A stretch of 5,167 bases of DNA from contig JACQZL010000416.1 in assembly GCA_016213865.1 (NCBI GenBank), forward strand, positions 1 through 5,167, in the 5' to 3' direction. Shown piece by piece: positions 1 through 4,847 of this stretch. The DNA comes from Candidatus Rifleibacteriota bacterium. Lineage in GTDB: Bacteria > UBP17 > UBA6191 > JACPRK01. The notes beneath the pieces are model-generated. The model made no database searches and was not told the DNA's origin. It saw only the letters and a list, made by a program, of their open reading frames with translations. The translations under genes were made by a program, and so were the position numbers. Each line of letters starts with the position of its first letter. Within the stretch, counting starts at the first letter, position 1.

Positions 1-978
1 GAGATCGCCAGCATTGTGAAGAAGGTCACCCAGATCGTGGGCTATGCCTCGGTGTTCGATCCCACCAACATTTCCAAGGTCGTCGCCATCATCGGCGGCG
101 TGGCGGCGGGCGGCCTGCTGGCCCACACGACCTGGGACTGCGGCAGCTACTTCTTCTCGCTGCCTCGCGGTGAGATGATCAACGGGGCGCGCTGGGCGTT
201 CGATCCGGCCGCCACGGCGGCTCTGGCCACCGACAGCATGCGGCACGTCCGGGTGAACGAGGCGTTCAACCGGAAGCTGATGATGGAGCTGGAGGCGGCC
301 TATGGAAGCTACCAGAACGCGGCCCGCGAGGCCTGGACGGCAGCCAAGACCAAGGATGCGGCCCTCTCCACCAAGGTCGACCGGCTGCTGGCGGCGGATG
401 CCCGCATCGATCTGCTCGGCAGCAAGCTCGAGACGCTGGCCCTGAGCGACGGCAGCGCCGACGAGAAGGCCGCCGGGAGCGCCCGCGACCTGTACACGGC
501 GACCCAGTCGGAACTGACCCGGCGCACGACCGTGCTGGCCGACACGCTGGCCCGCGTGGCCGGCGCCGACACGGCTGCCTCGATGGCGGTCGAGGCCGGC
601 CCCGAGGCCTACCTGAAGTCGCTGAAGACGGGCCTGGCCCGGTTGACCGCTTCGAGCCAGGCCGACGTGGCGGCCCTGGTGAGCCGCACGAGCATCGAGC
701 GCAAGGGCTCGAAGCTGGTCCTGACCGCAGTGGTGAGCAACCTGAGCGAGCTGGACCTGGCCAACATCGACGTGCGGCTGGTGAGCGGCCTCGACTTCAC
801 CGTCGCCGGCGGCAGCGACACGCAGCGGCTCAGCCGGCTCCCCGCCGGCCAGGAGCGGATGCTCACCTGGAAGCTGACGCTCAACGAGCCGAAGCCTCTG
901 GTGGCGCCGATGATCGGCGTCATCGCCGAAGCCGACGGCGTCAACATCCTGCCGAAGTTCCAGGGCCTGGACCAATAG
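1..978 (+). CDS. Hypothetical protein, 5'-truncated; possible membrane anchor, helical middle, Ig-like C-terminal domain
   Basis: I do not recognise this family. The frame is open from base 1 and ends at TAG 976-978, so the gene very likely starts left of the window. GTG at 16 is possible but has only 15 visible bases before it and no signal-peptide-like start after it. Counting from base 1, residues about 26-42 (KVVAIIGGVAAGGLLAH) form one weak hydrophobic segment. Residues about 75-225 are Ala/Leu/Glu/Lys-rich and probably alpha-helical, partly coiled coil. Residues about 227-318 alternate like a beta-sandwich (SKLVLTAVVSNLSELDLANI, then a run ending in LTWKLTLNE), resembling CARDB/NEW3-type Ig-like domains in envelope proteins. 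This likeness is by eye. No catalytic motif is visible. A strong terminator 22 bases downstream separates it from the porin operon. The coding call is secure; the function is unknown. Confidence 0.8.
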   Translation, partial: EIASIVKKVTQIVGYASVFDPTNISKVVAIIGGVAAGGLLAHTTWDCGSYFFSLPRGEMINGARWAFDPAATAALATDSMRHVRVNEAFNRKLMMELEAAYGSYQNAAREAWTAAKTKDAALSTKVDRLLAADARIDLLGSKLETLALSDGSADEKAAGSARDLYTATQSELTRRTTVLADTLARVAGADTAASMAVEAGPEAYLKSLKTGLARLTASSQADVAALVSRTSIERKGSKLVLTAVVSNLSELDLANIDVRLVSGLDFTVAGGSDTQRLSRLPAGQERMLTWKLTLNEPKPLVAPMIGVIAEADGVNILPKFQGLDQ

Positions 979-1000
979 CGAGCGATTGAGTTTCCGGTGG

Positions 1001-1036
1001 AACGCCGGCCCCGCGAGGGGCTGGCGTTTTGTTTTC
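1001..1036 (+). terminator. Intrinsic terminator of the upstream gene
   Basis: The 12-bp stem AACGCCGGCCCC (1001-1012) pairs with GGGGCTGGCGTT (1017-1028), with one G-U pair, around a GCGA (GNRA) tetraloop. It is followed by TTGTTTT. It lies just after the TAG at 976-978 and should end the upstream transcript. This is a textbook Rho-independent terminator. Confidence 0.92.
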
Positions 1037-1040
1037 GCCC

Positions 1041-1054
1041 CCTTTTCGAAAAGG
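1041..1054. promoter_or_regulatory. Perfect 14-bp palindrome upstream of the promoter (candidate operator)
   Basis: CCTTTTCGAAAAGG is a perfect inverted repeat ending 15 bases before the -35 box at 1070. Its centre is about 57-58 bases upstream of the predicted start, a spacing typical of an activator that contacts RNA polymerase from upstream. It is not needed for the terminator at 1001-1036. No regulator is encoded nearby, so the operator role is inferred from symmetry and position only. Confidence 0.4.
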
Positions 1055-1069
1055 ACTCAAAATTGGGTG

Positions 1070-1098
1070 TTGACAATCCGAGGTCTGTAACGTATTCT
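1070..1098 (+). promoter_or_regulatory. Sigma70-type promoter of the leader RNA / porin operon
   Basis: The -35 box TTGACA (1070-1075) matches consensus perfectly. An exact 17-bp spacer leads to the -10 box TATTCT (1093-1098), which matches 4 of 6 including the key A2 and T6. An A-rich stretch lies just upstream. The predicted start, about 1104-1106, coincides with the first base of the closing helix of the downstream RNA structure, which independently supports it. I found no equally good promoter between here and the porin start at 1484. Confidence 0.82.
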
Positions 1099-1150
1099 CT
1101 CGGCGTGCACCGAAGCGCGGTACCTGAAGTCAATTCGGGTACAGGACGGC

Positions 1151-1186
1151 GCAGCGGTTGCAAACCCGGCATCGCCGGGACCGTAG
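1151..1186 (+). repeat. Leader repeat unit, copy 1
   Basis: The first of two direct copies of a 36-nt unit at a 52-base offset; the two match at 32 of 36 positions. It contains GCAGCGGTTG, then the 15-nt inverted repeat CCCGGCATCGCCGGG at 1165-1179. The outer CGGT (1155-1158) pairs with ACCG (1180-1183), leaving the bulge TGCAAA. It sits inside helix P3 of the leader RNA. Confidence 0.85.
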
Positions 1187-1202
1187 TCAAATAGCTGTCC
1201 TC

Positions 1203-1238
1203 GCAGCGGTTGTAGACCCGGCATCGCCGGGGCCGTAA
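1203..1238 (+). repeat. Leader repeat unit, copy 2
   Basis: Second copy of the 36-nt unit, with the same CCCGGCATCGCCGGG core at 1217-1231. All four differences from copy 1 are transitions: C1161 to T1213, A1163 to G1215, A1180 to G1232 and G1186 to A1238. The A-to-G change at 1232 turns an A-U pair into a G-U pair with T1210, so the CGGT/RCCG base of the hairpin is kept. The bulge is TGTAGA instead of TGCAAA. Confidence 0.85.
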
Positions 1239-1261
1239 GGCAAGAATCCGCGCAAGAGACG

Positions 1262-1280
1262 GGTGCACGAGCAAAGCACC
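1262..1280 (+). promoter_or_regulatory. Candidate anti-terminator hairpin
   Basis: GGTGC (1262-1266) can pair with GCACC (1276-1280). Bases 1262-1266 are also the 3' strand of closing helix P1, and C1279-C1280 are the first two bases of the terminator 5' arm. The hairpin therefore competes with both. If P1 is formed (for example ligand-bound) the terminator is free to fold. If P1 is open this hairpin can weaken the terminator by removing two of its five pairs. The pairings are seen; the switching is inferred. Confidence 0.45.
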
Positions 1281-1305
1281 GGCTGAAACGCCGGGTTTTT
1301 GTTTT
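1279..1305 (+). terminator. Intrinsic terminator at the end of the structured leader
   Basis: CCGGC (1279-1283) pairs with GCCGG (1290-1294) around TGAAAC, then one G and the tract TTTTTGTTTT (1296-1305). The stem is short, only 5 bp but all G-C, and the T-tract resembles that of the terminator at 1001-1036. It lies about 175-200 nt after the predicted transcript start and 179 bases before the porin start codon, so it either attenuates the operon or ends a small RNA. Confidence 0.75.
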
Positions 1306-1317
1306 GTACGCGTTTTT

Positions 1318-1358
1318 CGTTCCGAGGGGGCACTCGCGCGAACGGCGCCCGAGAGGGC
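1318..1358 (+). other. Two further hairpins in the porin leader
   Basis: CGTTC (1318-1322) plus CGAG (1323-1326) pair with CTCG (1333-1336) and GAACG (1340-1344), with a 3-nt bulge (1337-1339) and loop GGGGCA. Just after it, GCCC (1347-1350) pairs with GGGC (1355-1358) around a GAGA tetraloop, followed by only TTT. These show that the leader stays structured between its two terminators. I assign no function. Confidence 0.5.
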
Positions 1359-1381
1359 TTTGACGGTTGCGTGAGACAGAA

Positions 1382-1404
1382 CCAGGCTGGGGCGCCTGGC
1401 TTTT
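1382..1404 (+). terminator. Second terminator-like hairpin in the porin leader
   Basis: CCAGGC (1382-1387) pairs perfectly with GCCTGG (1394-1399) around TGGGGC, followed by C and TTTT, then GTT. Its T-tract is short, so termination may be partial. It lies 80 bases upstream of the porin start with no convincing promoter in between, so the operon transcript probably has to pass it. GGTT (1365-1368) can pair with AACC (1380-1383) and would take its first two C bases. Confidence 0.6.
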
Positions 1405-1483
1405 GTTACGGAACGCCTCGGGGCTGCCGATAGGCTGATCGGACGAAACTCTCTGTCTGCGCCTTTCTTTTGTTGCCCCACCC

Positions 1484-3940
1484 ATGTCGAACCGACAACC
1501 ACGGCTGAACCCGTGGCGACGCCTTGCCCTGGCGCTCCTGGCGCTGGCATGCCTCGCGGCGGGGCCGGACCGGGCCCTTGCCCAGGCGGCGCCTGGCGCA
1601 GCGACGGCGGCGGCCTTCCGAGACGTGCCCGCCGACCACTGGGCCTACGAAGCGGTCGACAAGCTGGCGCGCGAAGGGCTGATGCAGGGTTACCCGGACG
1701 GCACCTTCAAGGGCAAGAAGGTGGTCACGCGCTACGATCTGGCGGTCGTGGTCGCCAAGATCCTCGACCGGGTAGGCCAGATCAAGGGCAACGGTGGCAC
1801 GCTGAGTCCCGAAGAGACACTCAGCGTTTCGCGGCTCACCAACGAGTTCCGGGCCGAGCTGGACCTGCTGGGGGTGCGGGTCGAGAGCCTGGAGAAGCGC
1901 ATCGACGAGGTCGAGAAGAAGACCGATCGGCTCGACTCGACGCTTTCGAACGTGAGGATGGAGGGGTTCTACCGGCTGGAGAACACGTTCGTGGTGCGGC
2001 CGTTCAATTTTGTCAACTACCCGTTCGACAAGGACGTCAGCCCGTACACGCAGTTCAAGGACGTGGGGCTCGAGCCGCTGGGCCAGGAGGCCTACCTGAG
2101 ATTCATCGGGCAGCCCTACCTCGGCGGCGGCTTCTTCCGGGACCTGGAGGCGTTCCTCGAGGTGAAGGCCCGCATCAGCGGCCCGACCAGCGGGAACGCG
2201 AACCTGGGTTACCGGTTCAGCGATCCGCCGATCGCCGGCGACGTGACGGACGATTTCGCCACGAGCGTGGACGATCCGCAACGGGTGAACGTGAACAAGG
2301 CGCACTTCAGGTTGCACGCCAAGCGCCTCGACACCCGGGCCTTCTCGAACGAATCGATGACCGACTTCACCGATCCCGCGGTGCTGCTGACCATCGACTC
2401 GTTCGATTCGGCGCCCTTCTCGGGCCTGGAAGGCAGCGGTTCCTACAAGAGGCTCTCGTACAACGCCGCCGTGCTCAAGGAGTTCAACCTGGAGGACAGC
2501 CAGGGGAACAACTCCGAGGATCTGACCGACTTCTTCAAGCCGATGACGGTGACCACAGACGACGTCTACGCGATGCGCATCCTCTACGAGCCGTATCGCA
2601 CGGCCGGCGCCGAGGCGCACAAGAACCACATGGTCCTCGGCACAACGTACGTGGAGAACGCCTACAACTACGACACGAAGAACGAGTTCAACCGAGTGTG
2701 GGCCGCCGATCTCCAGGGCGGCCGCACGGCCGGGTACAAGTGGGACGTGGCGCTGGTCGGGATGCGGAGCGACGGCGGCCGCAAGAGCGCCGACGACGAC
2801 CCCGAACGAGGTATGGACGGAGGCGCGCTCAAGGGCGACGCGTCCTACCAGTTCCGAGACCTGACCTTGTCGCTGAAGACGTACCAGTTCGGCAAGGATT
2901 TCCGCTCTCGGCTGTCACAGTCCCAGTTCGTCGACACCTCGCTGCCGCCGTTCAGGGACAACTTCGGGCGCAAGGGTCCGACGACCCGCGGCGAGCGGCT
3001 CGTGCGAACCGAGGTCAAGTACGACTTCAAGGACAAGCTGGCCCGGATCTTCGAGGATCTGACGCTCTCGTGCCTGTACGAGGACAAGTGGTGGGAAGAC
3101 AACATCGCCGGGGCCCAGCCGGGCACCCGCGCCAGGCTGCAGACGCTGGCCGACCTGACCGACAAGACGCACGTCGAGCTGACGTTCGAGCACCAGGAAG
3201 ACCACGCCGTCAACGAGACCGGCATCGACTTCGGGAACTTCTCGGTGGACGTGAAACTGACACCCGACACGAGCGCCATCGGGTATCTCGAGTGGCTCGA
3301 CGACCACGACGCGATCGGGTGGGACGCCCGTCATTTCGAGAACCGTCTGGGACGGTTCACGCTCAACAGCCAGCTCAACCGCACGCTCTACCTCTCGGGC
3401 TACGCCGAGTACATCAACAACGCCCTGCTACGGTCCTTCTCGGCGACCAACCCCGACCGGCTCTTCGAGGACGACCAGGGGAACATCATCCGCCCGCTGG
3501 CGAGAAACACGCGAGGCAAGGTGCTGCGACCCCAGCGCAACGGCCTGGATCTGTGGACGATCGGCGGCGAGGCCAACGTCCGGCTCAACGACAGCCTGTC
3601 GCTGAAGGCCTGGGGCCTGCGCGAGGACGCGCACGATGCGGTGGACAGCGCACTCGACGGCATCACCGACGAACTCACCGGAGAGGCGACATGGCAGTTC
3701 ACGCGGGCCCTGAAGCTGCGCTACGCGCACAGCGTGATGAACATCGACACGGTCAAGCGCAACGACGACTACGTGGTGAACAACTTCCTCGAGTTGCTCT
3801 ACGAGCCGACGCCCAAGACCGAACTCCGGCTCAGCTACGGCTACGAGTACGAGAACCCGGACGATCGCTGGGACGACGGTCCCCTCCTCTTCTACCGCAC
3901 CAACAAGATCATCCAGTTGAAGGGCCAGACCGACTTCTGA
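1484..3940 (+). CDS. SLH-domain outer-membrane porin (S-layer/OmpM-type)
   Basis: The 818-residue product has a signal peptide (RR, then a Leu/Ala-rich core, ending ALA-Q near residue 33). One SLH domain spans about 45-96 (FRDVPADHWAYEAV, GLMQGYPDGTF, VTRYDLAVVVAKIL). A coiled-coil spacer with Leu/Val heptads spans about 115-155. A long alternating beta-strand region, about 160-818, ends IIQLKGQTDF; a terminal Phe is the usual outer-membrane barrel-insertion signal. In OmpM/SlpA-type proteins the SLH domain binds a peptidoglycan-linked ligand while the barrel sits in the outer membrane, so it is both tether and channel. The roughly 660-residue barrel region is larger than typical OmpM, implying many strands or long loops. 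ATG 1484 is the only start after the in-frame TGA at 1436-1438; it has no Shine-Dalgarno and follows a pyrimidine-rich stretch. It is preceded by the structured leader and followed 34 bases later by a lipoprotein gene. The class is secure; the transported substrate is unknown. Confidence 0.9.
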   Translation: MSNRQPRLNPWRRLALALLALACLAAGPDRALAQAAPGAATAAAFRDVPADHWAYEAVDKLAREGLMQGYPDGTFKGKKVVTRYDLAVVVAKILDRVGQIKGNGGTLSPEETLSVSRLTNEFRAELDLLGVRVESLEKRIDEVEKKTDRLDSTLSNVRMEGFYRLENTFVVRPFNFVNYPFDKDVSPYTQFKDVGLEPLGQEAYLRFIGQPYLGGGFFRDLEAFLEVKARISGPTSGNANLGYRFSDPPIAGDVTDDFATSVDDPQRVNVNKAHFRLHAKRLDTRAFSNESMTDFTDPAVLLTIDSFDSAPFSGLEGSGSYKRLSYNAAVLKEFNLEDSQGNNSEDLTDFFKPMTVTTDDVYAMRILYEPYRTAGAEAHKNHMVLGTTYVENAYNYDTKNEFNRVWAADLQGGRTAGYKWDVALVGMRSDGGRKSADDDPERGMDGGALKGDASYQFRDLTLSLKTYQFGKDFRSRLSQSQFVDTSLPPFRDNFGRKGPTTRGERLVRTEVKYDFKDKLARIFEDLTLSCLYEDKWWEDNIAGAQPGTRARLQTLADLTDKTHVELTFEHQEDHAVNETGIDFGNFSVDVKLTPDTSAIGYLEWLDDHDAIGWDARHFENRLGRFTLNSQLNRTLYLSGYAEYINNALLRSFSATNPDRLFEDDQGNIIRPLARNTRGKVLRPQRNGLDLWTIGGEANVRLNDSLSLKAWGLREDAHDAVDSALDGITDELTGEATWQFTRALKLRYAHSVMNIDTVKRNDDYVVNNFLELLYEPTPKTELRLSYGYEYENPDDRWDDGPLLFYRTNKIIQLKGQTDF

Positions 3941-3974
3941 GCATCCCCCTACCTCCGCGACCTCCTCACCGACG

Positions 3975-4835
3975 ATGACGACCTCCGTCTCGAAATCCAG
4001 CTGCCACGAGCACGCCCGAGCATGCGATTGCCACCGGCCCGGGCCCTGGCGGCGCGCCGACCTGGGCCTGGCGATGCTGGGAGCGGTGCTGCTCGCACTC
4101 GCCTCGGTGCTGCTGGGCGGCTGCATCCAGGACGGCGTGGTCGCGCTGACGTCGGTGATCAAGCAGCGGATCGCGGTACCGGCGCCGCTCTCGACGGTGG
4201 GTATCCGGACCAACCTGGTCGGTTCGAGCACCAACTACAACCGGTTGCGCATCATGGGCCCGTTCCCGAACTCGAGCGACCTGGGGTTCTGCGACGTGGA
4301 GGGGGACTTCCAGATCGAGACCCGCCTGCTGGATCGGCACTTCGTGGTCGCCCGCGGCGACGCCTACGACCTCGGCTACGGGATCGTCCACCTCCCCGAT
4401 CACGGCCAGACCATCGAGCAGTTCGAGGTAAACCTGGATTCGGCGCGCTTCGGCTCGAGCGACCCGAGGTTGACCAACTCCGTGCACGAACTGATCCCCA
4501 AGACGGCGTCGACGGCGGTCTTCGTGCTCTTCGCGGAAGACTTCGGGCCGCTGAGCACGGTCGAACTGGTGGGCGACTTCAACGATTTCGACCCGCGCGC
4601 CGGCGCGCGGCCGCTGTACGACGACGGGAGCCAGTTCGACATCGACCCGGCCACGCCCGGCACTCAGGTCAGCGGCGACCGCATCGCCGGCGACGGCGCG
4701 TGGACCCGCATCGACGCAAGCTTCACGGCCGGTGACCTGGGCTACGGCTTCGTTCTGAACAGGGACGACCTGGTTCGCAGGGATCCTTACGAAGAACGCA
4801 ACGACAGCGGCCACTCGATGATCAGCGTCAAGTAG
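3975..4835 (+). CDS. Lipoprotein with C-terminal CBM48/AMPK-type glycogen-binding-like domain
   Basis: The 286-residue product has an N-terminal hydrophobic stretch (about 30-47, after WRR) ending in the lipobox LLGGC, so Cys50 is probably lipidated. Residues about 51-175 form a beta-rich region I do not recognise. Residues about 177-286 resemble the E-set/CBM48 fold found on starch- and glycogen-active enzymes and AMPK beta: VELVGDFNDFDP (196-207), GDGAWTR (239-245), YGFVLN (257-262), DPYEE (270-274) and a final SGHSMISVK. No amylase catalytic domain is present, so it is probably a binding or structural protein. The usual Trp of the GxFNxW motif is Phe205 here, which leaves glucan binding uncertain. 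The start is not firm: no Shine-Dalgarno precedes ATG 3975, and the predicted n-region is long and Cys/His-rich. The only other in-frame ATG (Met34) would remove the basic residues. It lies 34 bases after the porin and 12 before the next gene, so probably in the same operon. Confidence 0.82.
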   Translation: MTTSVSKSSCHEHARACDCHRPGPWRRADLGLAMLGAVLLALASVLLGGCIQDGVVALTSVIKQRIAVPAPLSTVGIRTNLVGSSTNYNRLRIMGPFPNSSDLGFCDVEGDFQIETRLLDRHFVVARGDAYDLGYGIVHLPDHGQTIEQFEVNLDSARFGSSDPRLTNSVHELIPKTASTAVFVLFAEDFGPLSTVELVGDFNDFDPRAGARPLYDDGSQFDIDPATPGTQVSGDRIAGDGAWTRIDASFTAGDLGYGFVLNRDDLVRRDPYEERNDSGHSMISVK

Positions 4836-4843
4836 AGGCAGGA
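4834..4843 (+). promoter_or_regulatory. Ribosome binding site of the last gene
   Basis: AGAGGCAGGA begins inside the preceding TAG stop (4833-4835). AGAGG ends 9 bases, and CAGGA 4 bases, before ATG 4848. It is the only recognisable Shine-Dalgarno sequence before the three operon genes, and it supports ATG 4848 as the start. Confidence 0.6.
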
Positions 4844-4847
4844 CCCG

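Larger units (their letters stand above)
1104..1305 (+). ncRNA. Structured leader RNA: candidate riboswitch/attenuator or stand-alone small RNA, class unknown
   Basis: About 200 nt from the predicted start to a terminator. Pairings read directly: P1, 1104-1111 with 1262-1269 (8 bp, all Watson-Crick); P1b, GCGCG 1115-1119 with CGCGC 1249-1253; P2 hairpin 1120-1142 (9 bp with one G-U, loop GTCAA); P3, AGGACGGC 1143-1150 with GCTGTCCT 1194-1201 (8 bp with one G-U), enclosing hairpin P3a at 1155-1183; P4 hairpin 1207-1235. P3a and P4 are near-identical: a 4-bp base, a 6-nt 5' bulge, and a CCCGGC/GCCGGG stem. P1 closes the whole domain as riboswitch aptamers do, and the terminator follows at 1279-1305. 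I do not see the conserved boxes of the TPP, FMN, cobalamin, glycine, lysine or c-di-GMP-I classes. It lies upstream of the SLH porin and may regulate it. Alternatively it is a free small RNA ending at its terminator. Confidence 0.65.

Noticed and set aside
16..18. GTG 16 as the true start of the first gene
   Set aside because: The frame is open to base 1 and nothing after GTG resembles a gene start, so a 5'-truncated gene is more likely.
997..1194. Small + strand open frame from GTG 997, or a leader peptide from GTG 1105
   Set aside because: From 997 it runs through a clear terminator and the promoter. From 1105 it would be leaderless and about 30 codons. RNA pairing explains the same bases better, and there is no ATG in the leader.
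1151..1240. CRISPR-like direct repeats
   Set aside because: Only two copies are present, the spacing is part of a paired RNA structure, and no cas genes are visible.
1104..1305. c-di-GMP-I (GEMM) riboswitch, suggested by GCAAACCCGGC...GCCGGGAC
   Set aside because: The GACGCAAAGCC segment after the hairpin, the GNRA loop and its receptor are missing, and the unit is duplicated inside a multi-branch fold.
1104..1305. 6S RNA, suggested by about 200 nt with its own promoter, closing stem and terminator
   Set aside because: 6S RNA is a long, nearly unbranched hairpin with a central bubble; this fold has several separate branches.
1360..1388. Second promoter with -35 TTGACG at 1360-1365
   Set aside because: No -10-like hexamer occurs at 15-19 bp spacing; those positions hold CCAGGC-type sequence of the terminator hairpin.
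1406..2629. Long antisense open frame (407 codons) across the leader and porin 5' end
   Set aside because: Its composition (Val/Arg/Leu/Glu/His-rich, low complexity) is that of an antisense shadow. No start signals or domains are visible. The other long minus-strand frames (609-1550, 3428-4234, 3966-4814) were rejected for the same reason.
1513..3978. An 821-codon open frame on the + strand overlapping the porin gene
   Set aside because: It is Arg/Gly/Pro-rich with no domain, the typical shadow of a high-G+C gene. The porin frame has a signal peptide, an SLH domain and a barrel end signal.
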